Part shown: positions 17,911-26,788 of the stretch, piece by piece
How positions within the stretch are numbered: the stretch's first letter is position 1
Layout of the letters: the number at the start of each line of letters is the position of its first letter
Assembly: GCA_014584705.1 (NCBI GenBank)
Contig: JACTMJ010000020.1
Location: 1 to 64,000, forward strand
Reading direction: 5' to 3'
Source of the DNA: Acidobacteriota bacterium
GTDB taxonomy: Bacteria > Acidobacteriota > Terriglobia > Bryobacterales > Bryobacteraceae
Length of the DNA: 64,000 bases
The notes under the pieces: generated by a model
Seen by the model: the letters and a program-made list of their open reading frames with translations, nothing else
Told to the model about the DNA's origin: nothing
The model's database searches: none
Position numbers and translations under genes: made by a program

Positions 17911-18492
17911 ATGTCCAAGATCCTGACAGAAGTATTGAACGCGAACGCAGCCTACGCCGCGGATTTCGGTGACAAGGGAAAACTGCCGATGCCGCCGGGA
18001 CGCCGCTTCGCGGTGCTCACCTGCATGGACGCGCGGCTCGACCCGGCCAAGTTCGCCGGGCTGTCCGAAGGGGACGCCCATGTCATTCGTAACGCGGGCG
18101 GACGCGCCAGCGACGATGCCATTCGCTCGCTGGTGATTTCCCATAAACTGCTCGGGACGAACGAGTGGTTCGTCATTCACCACACAGACTGCGGGATGCT
18201 CACGTTCACGAACGAAGTGATCCGCGATTTGCTGGCGAAGAGCCTCGATACGGCCAGTATCGGCGCGGACGGGTGGAAGGATACCGGCAATGGTCCGGGA
18301 TCCGCCGAAGGGCAGTTCGTGGAATGGCTGGCATTCTCGGATAACGCGAAGAGCGTGCTCGAAGACGTCCAGCGCATCAAGGCGCATCCGCTCGTGAACA
18401 AGAGCATCCCCGTTTATGGCTATATCTACGATGTTGCCAGCGGCAAGCTGATCGAAGTGCCAGCCGCCACCAAGGCGGGAGCGGCCGGGTAG
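17911..18492 (+). CDS. beta-class carbonic anhydrase
   Basis: A 193-residue zinc enzyme for CO2/bicarbonate interconversion. Zinc ligands are C38 with the Asp-Arg dyad in [10 protein letters not shown], and H91 and C94 in [10 protein letters not shown]. This short form with TCMDAR and HHTDCGM belongs to the clade typified by Rv1284 of Mycobacterium. AAGGAGAG lies 15-18 bases before the ATG. It is a single gene closed by a strong terminator. Confidence 0.92.
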   Translation: MSKILTEVLNANAAYAADFGDKGKLPMPPGRRFAVLTCMDARLDPAKFAGLSEGDAHVIRNAGGRASDDAIRSLVISHKLLGTNEWFVIHHTDCGMLTFTNEVIRDLLAKSLDTASIGADGWKDTGNGPGSAEGQFVEWLAFSDNAKSVLEDVQRIKAHPLVNKSIPVYGYIYDVASGKLIEVPAATKAGAAG

Positions 18493-18519
18493 TTCACGGT
18501 ACATCTCCCCTCCAGGAAA

Positions 18520-18554
18520 GCTGGCCTCGTCTTCGGGCGAGGCCAGCGTTGTTT
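18520..18554 (+). terminator. intrinsic terminator after the carbonic anhydrase gene
   Basis: A 12-bp stem starting GCTGGCCTCG (one G-T pair) closed by the ultra-stable C(TTCG)G loop and followed by GTTGTTT. It lies 28 bases past the stop codon. Confidence 0.88.
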
Positions 18555-18773
18555 AGGGGCGTTGCATCCGCCCAATTCCTTTGGCTGCCTGATTTGTCCG
18601 GGCAACACGCCGCATTGTTCCCGCCCCGCGCCGTATGACATAATCGCCTGCATTCCGCCGGTGCCTGGATGTCAATGGCGTTTTGGCTTCCCCGCCCCGC
18701 ATCGTTGTTTGCTTCCCGGCCCGCGGCCCGTTTCCGCCTCGGCGAACGAAGTTCCGATTCCTGGAGAATCTCA

Positions 18774-20354
18774 ATGAAATGGTTGATCTTTCTCTTGATG
18801 TTCTGCGCAACGGTTAGTCCTTCCCCGGCCGCGGACGCGGCAAAGACACAGGCCATGAAGGCCGATCTGGCCGGCCAGGTGGAAGCCATGTCCAAGCAGG
18901 CGCAGGTAATGACGGATATGGTCTTCAGCTTCGGAGAACTGGGCTTTCAGGAGGTGGAGACTTCCAAGTATCTCACCGGAATTCTTGAGAAGGAAGGCTT
19001 CGCCATTGAGCGCGGGGTGGCGGGCATCCCCACTGCCTGGGTAGCCCGGTGGGGCACTGGCAAGCCCGTTATCGCGCTCGGCTCCGACATCGACTGTATT
19101 CCGCAGGCGTCGCAGCGCCCCGGCGTGGCCTATCACGACCCGCTGATCGAAGGTGCGCCCGGCCATGGCGAAGGTCACAATTCCGGGCAGGTCGTAAACA
19201 TCCTCGCCGCGCTCGCGGTGAAGAACCTCATGGAACGCGAGAAGATCCCGGGCACACTGATGCTGTGGCCGGGTGTCGCCGAGGAACTGCTCGGAACGAA
19301 AGCCTATTTTGTCCGCGCCGGCATGTTCAAAGACGTAGACGCGGTGATCTTCTCTCACGTCGCGAGCAATTTCGGCGTCTCAAGCGGACCCGGCGCGGGC
19401 AGCGGACTCGTCTCCGTGGAGTACCATTTTCGCGGCGAGAGCGCACATTCCGCGGTGGCACCCTGGCGGGGAAGAAGCGCTCTCGACGCCGTGGAACTGA
19501 TGAACATCGGCATGAACTTCCGCCGGGAACACCTGCCGCTCGCGCAGCGCACCCACTACGTCATCACGGACGGCGGCGATCAGCCGAATGTCGTGCCGCC
19601 GAATGCCACGGTCTGGTATTACTTCCGCCAGCTCACGTACGACTCCATTATGAATCTGTGGAAGATCGGGGACCGCATGGCGGAAGGTGCAACGATGATG
19701 ACGGATACCTCCGTGACTTCGCGCGTGCTGGGTTCGGCCTGGCCAGGGCACTTCAGCAAGCCCATCGCTGAAGCGGTGAAGGCAAACATCCATGCCGTGG
19801 GCTTGCCCGTTTGGAGCGACAACGATCAATCTCTCGCCAAAGCGCTACAGAAGGAACTGGGCGTGGAACAGGAAGGGCTTCCGGCCAAACTGGACGAGGA
19901 TGCCAACCGCGATCAGGAGCCGGACCCGCGCGCCCGCCTCGGCGGCGGTTCGGACGACATCGGCGACGTCTCTTGGAACGTGCCTACGGTGGTACTGCGT
20001 TACCCCTCCAACATTCCGGGGCTTCCCGGCCACAACTGGGCGAACGCGGTCGCGATGGCCACTCCCATCGCGCACAAAGGCGTGGTTGCCGGAGCGAAGG
20101 TGGAAGCGATGAGTATTCTAGACCTGCTCACCAACCCGGACCTCGTGGCCGCCGCCTGGGACTACTTTCGGAACGTCCAAACGAAGAATGAGACCTACCG
20201 GCCGCTCATCCGCCCGGATGACAAACCGGCAATCTGGCTCAATGAGGGAATTATGCGGGAATTCCGCCCGCGCATGAAGGAGTTCTACTACAACCCCGAG
20301 AAGTACGGCACCTATCTCGAACAACTCGGCGTGAAGTACCCGACGGTGCGGTGA
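18774..20354 (+). CDS. secreted M20 family amidohydrolase, AbgB-like
   Basis: A 526-residue metallohydrolase with a signal peptide (LIFLLMFCATVSPSPA). The M20/AbgB features are ALGSDIDCIPQ, APGHGEGHNSGQ (metal-binding His), PGVAEELLGTKAYF (catalytic Glu pair), HSAVAPWRGRSALDAVELM and GGSDDIGDVSWNVPT. The closest known group cleaves p-aminobenzoyl-glutamate and other N-acyl amino acids. The AbgA partner is absent, so the substrate is open. I start at the ATG at 18774 after GGAG; the open frame extends 35 codons upstream without a signal peptide. Confidence 0.85.
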   Translation: MKWLIFLLMFCATVSPSPAADAAKTQAMKADLAGQVEAMSKQAQVMTDMVFSFGELGFQEVETSKYLTGILEKEGFAIERGVAGIPTAWVARWGTGKPVIALGSDIDCIPQASQRPGVAYHDPLIEGAPGHGEGHNSGQVVNILAALAVKNLMEREKIPGTLMLWPGVAEELLGTKAYFVRAGMFKDVDAVIFSHVASNFGVSSGPGAGSGLVSVEYHFRGESAHSAVAPWRGRSALDAVELMNIGMNFRREHLPLAQRTHYVITDGGDQPNVVPPNATVWYYFRQLTYDSIMNLWKIGDRMAEGATMMTDTSVTSRVLGSAWPGHFSKPIAEAVKANIHAVGLPVWSDNDQSLAKALQKELGVEQEGLPAKLDEDANRDQEPDPRARLGGGSDDIGDVSWNVPTVVLRYPSNIPGLPGHNWANAVAMATPIAHKGVVAGAKVEAMSILDLLTNPDLVAAAWDYFRNVQTKNETYRPLIRPDDKPAIWLNEGIMREFRPRMKEFYYNPEKYGTYLEQLGVKYPTVR

Positions 20355-20387
20355 GGCGCTATCGGATAATGGTCTCAGGAATACGGC

Positions 20388-20720
20388 ATGCTTGATGACC
20401 TTAGCTTTCCGCTGAAATGCGACCAAACTATCGATGCGCTCTACCGATCTTTGGTGGCGGCGACGGAGGAACACGACTTCGAAGCCGACATGAACAACGG
20501 CGCGCTAACGGTAGAGTTTGAGGACCCGCCGGCGAAGTTCGTTGTGAGCCCCAATTCACCGGTGAGACAGATTTGGGTGTCGGCGCATTCGCGGAGCTTC
20601 AAGTTTGAATGGGATGCCGGGCGCGAGGCATTCGTCCTTCCCGACACCGGAGAGGACTTGAAAGCCATGATGAGCCGTGCGATCTCTCAACAGTTGGACG
20701 AAACCGTGGTACTAAGCTAG
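20388..20720 (+). CDS. cyaY: frataxin-like iron protein CyaY
   Basis: A 110-residue frataxin-fold protein: an acidic N-terminal helix (ALYRSLVAATEEHDFEADM), a sheet with LTVEFEDPPAKFVV and RQIWVSAHSRSFKFEW, and a final helix. The conserved IWVSA and the acidic ridge mark CyaY, an iron donor or regulator of Fe-S assembly. hemW follows after 47 bases and an Rrf2 regulator and cysK lie further on. Confidence 0.87.
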   Translation: MLDDLSFPLKCDQTIDALYRSLVAATEEHDFEADMNNGALTVEFEDPPAKFVVSPNSPVRQIWVSAHSRSFKFEWDAGREAFVLPDTGEDLKAMMSRAISQQLDETVVLS

Positions 20721-20767
20721 CCGGGCTGGTCTTAACGGGAAGGACGCCGGTTCATACGGGTACTGCC

Positions 20768-21883
20768 ATGGCGGGAGTTTACATATCCTGGCCCTTCTGC
20801 GCGCAAAAATGCACGTACTGCAACTTCGCTTCCGGCGTGGAAAAGCCGGAGATCCAGGCTAGCTACCTCGACGCTCTTCGCACGCATCTTGCGCGGCAGG
20901 ACTGGCCGTTCGTCCCGGAGACCGTCTATTTTGGCGGTGGCACGCCGAGCCTGCTGACGGTGGAGGATCTGGCGCGAATCGTAGAGAAGATCCCCGGCTC
21001 CCCCTGGCGGGAATTCACTCTGGAAGCCGCACCGGGCTCACTGAACACGCAACTGACGGCTGAATGGGCACGGCTGGGTGTGAACCGGGTGAGCCTGGGC
21101 GTCCAATCATTCGTCGAAAAAGAACTCCGCCAAACGGGGCGGCGACACTCTGCGCAGACCGTGGCGGACGATTGCGAGATGCTCCGCGACGCGGGGATTT
21201 GCAACTTCAATCTGGATCTCATTGCCGGTCTTCCGTTCCAGACCGCCGAAAGTTGGGAAGAGAGTCTGGCTTGGGTGGAGCGCCTGCAACCACGTCATGT
21301 GAGCGTCTACATGCTGGAGGTGGACGAAGACAGCCGCCTGGGGCTGGAGATTCTCGGCCAGGGCGGGCGCTACGGAGCGAGTGCGGTTGCTCCCGACGAG
21401 GGCATTGTTGCGAACTATGAACGGGCTGTCGCCTTTCTCGCTTCCCTGGGCCTGCCGCGCTACGAGATCTCCAATTTCGCCCAATCCGGCTTCGCCTCCG
21501 CGCATAACCTCAAGTATTGGCGCATGGAACCTTACCTCGGATTTGGCGTGGACGCCCACTCCTTCGACGGCGCGATGCGATGGGGAAGCCCGGAGCAAGT
21601 CCGCGATTATGTAGCCTACGTCGACCGAGGTGCTCCTCGCGAGGTAGGCGCGGAGACGGTGCGTCCCATCGAGGAACGTTTTCTCACGGGATTGCGGCTG
21701 GACGAGGGCTTGGCCACCGACCGGGATGCGCTTTCCCCGGCGCTTCGCTCCCGGATTGACGATGCGGTAAAGCACAAACTGCTCGTATGGAACGGCAAGC
21801 GCCTTCGCTTCACTCCTCAGGGTATTCTCGTTTCAAATGAGGTGTTTGAGAGATTTCTTGGCGTGGATGACGCAAATTCTTAA
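20768..21883 (+). CDS. hemW: radical SAM heme chaperone HemW (coproporphyrinogen-oxidase-like)
   Basis: A 371-residue radical SAM protein. The [4Fe-4S]/SAM motif is C11-AQK-C15-TY-C18, followed by the GGTPS motif. HNLKYW is the HemW-specific motif, and the cysteine after CxxxCxxC that true HemN carries is absent. HemW delivers heme to respiratory enzymes rather than oxidising coproporphyrinogen. The nrf hemes here are c-type and need a different system. The start is set at MAGVYISWPF, where the family begins; the longer frame overlaps cyaY. Confidence 0.92.
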   Translation: MAGVYISWPFCAQKCTYCNFASGVEKPEIQASYLDALRTHLARQDWPFVPETVYFGGGTPSLLTVEDLARIVEKIPGSPWREFTLEAAPGSLNTQLTAEWARLGVNRVSLGVQSFVEKELRQTGRRHSAQTVADDCEMLRDAGICNFNLDLIAGLPFQTAESWEESLAWVERLQPRHVSVYMLEVDEDSRLGLEILGQGGRYGASAVAPDEGIVANYERAVAFLASLGLPRYEISNFAQSGFASAHNLKYWRMEPYLGFGVDAHSFDGAMRWGSPEQVRDYVAYVDRGAPREVGAETVRPIEERFLTGLRLDEGLATDRDALSPALRSRIDDAVKHKLLVWNGKRLRFTPQGILVSNEVFERFLGVDDANS

Positions 21884-21887
21884 CGAA

Positions 21888-21940
21888 ACCTAATTGACTC
21901 GATAGAGATTCAAAGTCATAATCTCTAATAGGAATTAGGT
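21888..21940 (+). promoter_or_regulatory. promoter with two concentric dyads (Rrf2 autoregulation/cysK control)
   Basis: A sigma-70 promoter TTGACT (21894-21899) - 17 bases - CATAAT (21917-21922). TAGAGATT (21903-21910) is inverted as AATCTCTA (21920-21927). Outside it, ACCTAATT (21888-21895) is inverted as AATTAGGT (21933-21940). Both 8-bp dyads centre on 21914-21915. The inner one fills the spacer and -10; the outer one spans -35 to the ribosome site (AGGTGA). A bound repressor would block initiation of the downstream regulator gene. Confidence 0.75.
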
Positions 21941-21946
21941 GATTAG

Positions 21947-22372
21947 ATGCAAAGCTCCGTTAAAGGAGAGTACGCGTTACGCGCTATCTTCGATCTGGCC
22001 GAGCAGCCGCCCGGCACCGCAATCCGCATTGCGGACATCGCACAACGCCAGGATATCCCCCAAAAGTTTCTCGAATTGATTCTGGCCGCTCTAAAGCAGG
22101 GCGGCTTCGTGGAGTCACGCCGGGGCGCTGAGGGCGGGTATATGTTGGCGCGGGCACCGGAACTGATTTCGGTCGGGGAGGTCCTGCGCTTTCTTGAAGG
22201 CGCAAAACAGCGCAAACGCACTCAACGGACGGCAAGACACGATCCTTTCCATGGCGTATGGGAGCAAGTGGATAGCGCCATTGCCGGCATCCTGGATAGC
22301 ACGAACTTCGCATCGTTGGTGCGGGAGTGGCGGGAACGCCGCTCGTCGTACGTGCCGGATTGGCAAATATAG
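21947..22372 (+). CDS. Rrf2 family regulator, cysteine-free (CymR-like)
   Basis: A 141-residue winged-helix regulator with the Rrf2 signature [15 protein letters not shown] at the start, [20 protein letters not shown] as recognition region and [13 protein letters not shown] as the wing. It has no cysteine at all, so it cannot bind the Fe-S cluster of IscR or NsrR. In B. subtilis a cluster-free Rrf2 protein, CymR, represses cysteine genes in complex with CysK. cysK lies 64 bases downstream here, so a cysteine-responsive repressor is the likely role, by analogy. The dyad over its own promoter suggests autoregulation. Confidence 0.85.
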   Translation: MQSSVKGEYALRAIFDLAEQPPGTAIRIADIAQRQDIPQKFLELILAALKQGGFVESRRGAEGGYMLARAPELISVGEVLRFLEGAKQRKRTQRTARHDPFHGVWEQVDSAIAGILDSTNFASLVREWRERRSSYVPDWQI

Positions 22373-22436
22373 TTCCGCACTGGGTGGAACGCTTTCGCGG
22401 CACGCGGCACCTGAGGCCGAATGGAGGAGAAACCAG

Positions 22437-23393
22437 ATGATATTTCAAGACAACTCCCTTGCGATCGGGCGCACGCCGCTCGTGAAGCTGAACCGCGTCA
22501 CGGATGGGGCAAAGGCCACGGTCCTGGCGAAAATTGAAGGACGCAATCCCGCGTATTCGGTGAAGTGCCGGATTGGCGCGGCCATGGTGTGGGATGCCGA
22601 GAAGCGCGGCGCTCTGGGTCCCGGCAAGGAGATTGTGGAGGCAACCAGCGGAAACACGGGTATCGCGCTGGCCTTCGTGGCGGCGGCACGGGGATACAAG
22701 ATCACGCTCACGATGCCGGAAACCATGTCCTTGGAGCGGCGGAAGGTGCTGAAGGCGTTTGGCGCGAATCTGGTATTGACCGAAGGCGCCGGGGGCATGA
22801 AGTCCGCCATCGCGAAAGCGGAAGAATTGGTGGCATCCGACCCGAACCGCTACGTGATGATGCAACAGTTTAAAAATCCCGCAAATCCCAATATTCACTA
22901 CGAAACGACGGGCGCGGAGATTTGGAATGATACCGACGGCAACGTGGACGTTCTGGTGAGCGGCGTTGGAACCGGAGGCACCATTACGGGAGTGGCCCGC
23001 TACTTCAAACAGGGAAAGAACAAGAATCTGCTGGCGGTGGCCGTGGAACCGGACAACAGCCCGGTAATCAAGCAGAAATTGGCGGGCGAGGAGTTGAAGC
23101 CCGGGCCGCACAAGATCCAGGGGCTAGGCGCCGGCTTCATTCCCGACACGCTGGATCTCTCGATCGTGGACCGGGTGGAACTGGTAAGCAACGAGGAATC
23201 CATCGAAATGTCGCGAAGGCTGGCCAGGGAAGAGGGTATTCTTTCCGGCATCTCCTGCGGGGCGGCCGTGGCGGCCGCGGTGCGACTGGCGCATTTGCCG
23301 GAATTTGAAGGTAAGACAATTGCTACCGTGCTGCCCGATTCCGGGGAACGCTACCTTAGCACGATCCTTTTTGAAGGATTATTCGCGGATTAA
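22437..23393 (+). CDS. cysK: cysteine synthase A (O-acetylserine sulfhydrylase)
   Basis: A 318-residue PLP enzyme that makes cysteine from O-acetylserine and sulfide. The PLP lysine is K43 in [10 protein letters not shown], where the usual NPxxSVK is kept. [14 protein letters not shown] binds substrate, [14 protein letters not shown] binds the phosphate, and [12 protein letters not shown] and [11 protein letters not shown] close the fold. GGAGGAG lies 8 bases before the ATG at 22437. It is probably co-transcribed with the Rrf2 gene and ends at a clear terminator. Confidence 0.96.
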   Translation: MIFQDNSLAIGRTPLVKLNRVTDGAKATVLAKIEGRNPAYSVKCRIGAAMVWDAEKRGALGPGKEIVEATSGNTGIALAFVAAARGYKITLTMPETMSLERRKVLKAFGANLVLTEGAGGMKSAIAKAEELVASDPNRYVMMQQFKNPANPNIHYETTGAEIWNDTDGNVDVLVSGVGTGGTITGVARYFKQGKNKNLLAVAVEPDNSPVIKQKLAGEELKPGPHKIQGLGAGFIPDTLDLSIVDRVELVSNEESIEMSRRLAREEGILSGISCGAAVAAAVRLAHLPEFEGKTIATVLPDSGERYLSTILFEGLFAD

Positions 23394-23410
23394 CTGAAAA
23401 TTCAAAGAAA

Positions 23411-23437
23411 AAGGCCGCCATCCCGGCGGCCCTTTTC
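23411..23437 (+). terminator. intrinsic terminator after cysK
   Basis: GGCCGCC - ATCCC - GGCGGCC followed by CTTTTC, 20 bases past the cysK stop; A-rich on the 5' side, so it may also work in reverse. Confidence 0.88.
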
Positions 23438-23817
23438 TCACGAATTAATAACACTCCTCGCTAAAACGATTCACATTCACTCAAAAACGGGCGACCACAA
23501 TTATTCCGACCGACACTTTCGCGGGGACTCGCGCGCTTTCAAGCCCGCGGTTTCCCAAGCTGACGTCTCGCCGAACCGGTAAGAACCGTGGTGCATCGCG
23601 ATCCCATCCGGGGTATCGAATCGACGCGCGTGATGGCGGTGCAGCCCTCAGCCGGAAGTCGTGATCGCCCCGCGATCAATGACTAATTCCGTTTTTGTTT
23701 CCTCCTTCAATCGCTTTCTAACCCCTTTCTATCACCGCTTCCCGAAGATTACAAGTACTTTTTTTCCTGATGAAATTGACAGGGTCGCTCCGTCAGATTC
23801 CGGCAACGCCAGGAAAA
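23438..23817. other. intergenic region between convergent cysK and the GT9 gene
   Basis: About 380 bases with frequent stops in all frames and no RNA gene or repeat that I can recognise. The last third (23690-23800) is noticeably richer in A and T than its surroundings. Confidence 0.5.
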
Positions 23818-24738
23818 TTACTGGCATTTCCCAATTAAATCCCGGAGAACGGAAAATGCGGCCGTTTCGCCCTGTTCATACGGTATCTCTGATGCCGGCG
23901 CACCGTCCCCGGCCGGACCAACTAGCTGCACGCGAGCGCCCCGCGGAGACCACATGTGGGGACTCTCCGGGCCGAAGAACACGATGCACGGAACGCCGAG
24001 AATGGCGGCCAGATGCGTGATTCCCGAATCGTTCCCAATAAACAGAGCCGTGCCGGAGAGCGCACGGGCCAGCGCGTCGAGGTCCCCGAATCGCCAGGCA
24101 TCGTGAGTGAGGTCCTTCGGCAAGGCATCTTCCGGCCCGGCGCACCACTGGATGGAGACCTCGCCGCGGGTGAATGTGTCGATTGACCGGGCAAGTCGCC
24201 GGTACCGTTCTATGGGCCAGTTTTTCCGCGCGCTTCCCGAAAACGGGTGAATCACCACTCGCGGCTCCTTGCCCGGACGGTTTCCATCCAGAGAAGGCAG
24301 CAGAAAGCGACGGCCGCCCTCGCCACGCCATGCGGCCGGTTCCGCGTCAAGTCCGTGCCAGGCGCTTGTCTGGCGCAGAAACCAGTCGCTGACATGGCAG
24401 GCTGAGTCCCGTTGAGGGAGAGGTTCGAAGAAGCGGATCGGTAACCGGAGACTTTCGCATTCCTCCCTCAATTCCGGCCGGTTTGCCCCGTGCCAACTGA
24501 GAATTTCGTCGAAGCCCCGCAGGGATTCAACCAGGTCGAACGGGAGACGCACGCCGGGGATCCCCAGCAATGAAAATCCGGTGGATGCCAGGTTTCGACG
24601 GCTCGACGCGAGTTCCATCAGCGGCAGCACTGGCCCGGGAGCCCAGACTTCCGCCGTCTCCGGCCTCATCGCCGCCAGAGTCGGCAGCCAGCACAAGCAA
24701 TCTCCGATCGCTCCGGGACGGATAAAGAGGCGGCGCAT
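23818..24738 (-). CDS. glycosyltransferase family 9 (ADP-heptose:LPS heptosyltransferase-like)
   Basis: A 306-residue GT-B enzyme. It opens MRRLFIRPGAIGDCLCWLPT, the GT9 acceptor loop with the GAxGD motif. The C-terminal half has HPFSGSARKNWPIERYRRLA, LFIGNDSGITHLAAILGVP and FFGPESPHMWSPRG, the nucleotide-heptose site. It likely adds a heptose to lipopolysaccharide core on the cytoplasmic side. No other LPS genes adjoin it; it ends a minus-strand operon of envelope and redox genes. The ATG at 24738 is the conserved start. Confidence 0.88.
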   Translation of the reverse strand: MRRLFIRPGAIGDCLCWLPTLAAMRPETAEVWAPGPVLPLMELASSRRNLASTGFSLLGIPGVRLPFDLVESLRGFDEILSWHGANRPELREECESLRLPIRFFEPLPQRDSACHVSDWFLRQTSAWHGLDAEPAAWRGEGGRRFLLPSLDGNRPGKEPRVVIHPFSGSARKNWPIERYRRLARSIDTFTRGEVSIQWCAGPEDALPKDLTHDAWRFGDLDALARALSGTALFIGNDSGITHLAAILGVPCIVFFGPESPHMWSPRGARVQLVGPAGDGAPASEIPYEQGETAAFSVLRDLIGKCQ

Positions 24739-24752
24739 GGCGGGGCGCTGGC

Positions 24753-25265
24753 TTAGCGGATGTCGTAGCTCAGGCGAACCGGCAATGAAGCCGGAGGCAG
24801 GCATTCCTTCTCCGTGCAGGCCTGGTAATGAAGCTTTCCGGTGATGGCTCCAAAGCCTTGCCCGGCGGTTGTGGGTATCCGGAAATCCTGCTCGATTACG
24901 AATGTCCCCTCCAGCACGGAAAGTTTGCCCTCGGAGAAGGGATACGAGCGCAGAACCGCTTTTGGGTAACGGGGCGCTTCGGGCGAAATCGAGCCCTTCT
25001 CCCAGGAGAGGCGCAGCGGCTTCAGATAACGGTCTCCGGGTGTTGCACTCGTCACGTGGTAGCCATTGGCAACGGTCACGGTCACGGGTACCGTAACCGA
25101 ATCCCCCCGCCTGGCGGCCACCGGACCCTTTACGGCAACGCTTGCGACATTCGGTTTCGCGCCAGCCGCCCCGCTAATTTGCCCCGGCAGCCACCATGCC
25201 CACAGGCAAAGGAGCGCTATCAACGTCTGCTGCCGCCGCCGTGGCCTTCGCTTCCAGTAATGCAC
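24753..25265 (-). CDS. secreted DsbD N-terminal-domain-like protein
   Basis: A 170-residue protein with a signal peptide (LIALLCLWAWWLPG) and one domain like the periplasmic alpha domain of DsbD: ANGYHVTSATPGDRYLKPLRL, FVIEQDFRIPTTAG and KLHYQACTEKECLPP, whose two cysteines could form the redox pair. The rest of DsbD is absent. The frame has no ATG; I choose GTG (complement of 25263-25265) because GAGGAGGAG lies five bases upstream. It therefore starts inside the tlpA-like gene (92-bp overlap), implying translational coupling. Confidence 0.78.
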   Translation of the reverse strand: MHYWKRRPRRRQQTLIALLCLWAWWLPGQISGAAGAKPNVASVAVKGPVAARRGDSVTVPVTVTVANGYHVTSATPGDRYLKPLRLSWEKGSISPEAPRYPKAVLRSYPFSEGKLSVLEGTFVIEQDFRIPTTAGQGFGAITGKLHYQACTEKECLPPASLPVRLSYDIR

Positions 25266-25770
25266 GAATCTCCTCCTCAAACACCTTGCGGCTGACAATC
25301 CCCATGTGGACGCTGGCCACTTTGCCATTCCGGTCGAGGACATAGCTGGTGGGCAGCGCCTCCACTCCTCCGTAGAGTTGCGCCATCTCCTCGGTTCCCA
25401 GCACCATGCGGTAGTTCACCTTCATGTCCTGCATGAACGGCTTTACAGCCTTCCAGCCGTCCTCGTCCATCGACACGCCCACAACGGCGAAGCCCTGATC
25501 CTTGAACTCACGTTCCATCTCGATGAACCAGGGGATCTCGACTTTGCAGGGTCCGCACCAGGTTGCCCAGAAGTTGAGCAGCACCACTTTTCCCCGAAGG
25601 TCGGAGAGCTTCAGGGTCTGCCCGTTGGCGTCTTCCAGAGCGAAATCGGCCGCTTCGTTCCGGGTGTGTTCCGCCTTGAGCTTGGCCGCACCCGTGGGTT
25701 CATCCGTCTTCGTGCAGGAAAACAGACCGATTGCCAAGACCGTTGCCATCAGGATTTTGAGCTTTCTCAC
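25174..25770 (-). CDS. TlpA/ResA-family thioredoxin lipoprotein
   Basis: A 198-residue lipoprotein with lipobox LFSC (C19) and a thioredoxin fold: LSDLRGKVVLLNFWATWCGPC (active-site C72 and C75), the insert FVVGVS-like FAVVGVSMDEDGW and the cis-proline ALPTSYVLD. Such proteins reduce disulfides outside the cytoplasm, often in apocytochrome c. The co-transcribed DsbD-N-like protein could be its redox partner. The last 25 residues are an Ala-rich tail overlapping the next gene. Confidence 0.9.
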   Translation of the reverse strand: MRKLKILMATVLAIGLFSCTKTDEPTGAAKLKAEHTRNEAADFALEDANGQTLKLSDLRGKVVLLNFWATWCGPCKVEIPWFIEMEREFKDQGFAVVGVSMDEDGWKAVKPFMQDMKVNYRMVLGTEEMAQLYGGVEALPTSYVLDRNGKVASVHMGIVSRKVFEEEIRALLEAKATAAAADVDSAPLPVGMVAAGAN

Positions 25771-25837
25771 GGTGCCTCGCTTTTCCAGAACTTCTCTCCG
25801 CCTGCCGTCCGGCGCAGGCCCCCGGCGAGCCCGAAAG

Positions 25838-26788
25838 CTACTTGATCAGTTCCGGGCGGATGTCTTTGATTTGAATGGCGTCGCGCATCGCATCCATTTT
25901 TTTTCGAAACTTCTCGTCGTGAATGCGCGTGTTGATCCGGGCGGCTACGCTGAGATACTCGGGTTCCGTGACGGACTCAGCCCGGAAGATATAGAAGCCG
26001 TTCGGCTGGCGAACCGGGCCGCCGATCTCGTGCTCCTTCAGCTTGAACACCACGGCCCGGACCTCCGCCGGAATGTTGTCCGTTTTCTTGAGCGTGGCAA
26101 AATCGCCGTTCCGGTTCGCGCTTGCCTCGTCCTTGGAATACTTCTTCACCATGGCGACGAAGTCCGCGCCGGCGCGAAGTTCGGAGACCAGCTTCTCCGC
26201 CAGAGCCAGCGCCTCGCTCTCCGTCATCGTCGTTCGGGCCTCGCCGGCCTTCGGAAGCGCATTGCTGAAAGGGAGGTAAATCACCTTCGTGGCAACCTCC
26301 ACGAAGTCGTCTTTGTGCGCCTCGAAGTATGCTTGCGCTTCCGCGCTCTCCACCCGCACTTCCTGGCTCAGCACGTTGAGCCCGGCCGTCGAGAGCAGCA
26401 TCGCCCGTTGATAGGCGAGTTGCTCTTTGTACGGCGATTGCCGGTCGAGATGCCGGTCTTCGGCCTCCTTGCTTAGCCGGTGCATGAGAGCGAACTGGCG
26501 GAGAAAGCTCTCCGGATCCTTGGTGGCCGCGGCACGGCTCTGCGGCGGCATCGCGGCCAGGAAGTTCTGTAGCTCGCTGTAGGTAACCGGCGCGCCGTCT
26601 ACGACGGCCACCACGGCGTTGGGTTCCGGCACGCGATCCAGCACCGATTCAGAATGCTCCGTCTGCGCATGGCCGGACTGCGCATGGCCGGACTGCGCAT
26701 GGCCGGACTGCGAAGCGGCGGGAGCTTGACCCCACAGAGAGACGCCGATGCAAGTGATTCCAAGGAAAAAGAGGTGAGTTGCTTTCAT
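25838..26788 (-). CDS. secreted peptidyl-prolyl isomerase, SurA/PrsA-like parvulin
   Basis: A 316-residue periplasmic foldase. A signal peptide (LFFLGITCIGVSLWG) is followed by a short SGHAQ repeat, a SurA-N-like helical region (VVAVVDGAPVTYSELQNFLA at the strand-helix start) and a parvulin domain with FVAMVKKYSKDEASANRNGD and IGGPVRQPNGFYIFR. Such proteins assist outer-membrane protein folding. It heads the operon with the TlpA, DsbD-N and GT9 genes. I start at MKATHLFF, where the signal peptide begins. Confidence 0.86.
   Translation of the reverse strand: MKATHLFFLGITCIGVSLWGQAPAASQSGHAQSGHAQSGHAQTEHSESVLDRVPEPNAVVAVVDGAPVTYSELQNFLAAMPPQSRAAATKDPESFLRQFALMHRLSKEAEDRHLDRQSPYKEQLAYQRAMLLSTAGLNVLSQEVRVESAEAQAYFEAHKDDFVEVATKVIYLPFSNALPKAGEARTTMTESEALALAEKLVSELRAGADFVAMVKKYSKDEASANRNGDFATLKKTDNIPAEVRAVVFKLKEHEIGGPVRQPNGFYIFRAESVTEPEYLSVAARINTRIHDEKFRKKMDAMRDAIQIKDIRPELIK
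26663..26707 (-). repeat. three perfect 15-bp tandem repeats (SGHAQ)3 in the parvulin gene
   Basis: CTGCGCATGGCCGGA occurs three times without a gap and a fourth, diverged unit flanks it. Being 15 bp, it changes length in frame, adding or removing one SGHAQ per unit just after the signal peptide. Confidence 0.9.
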
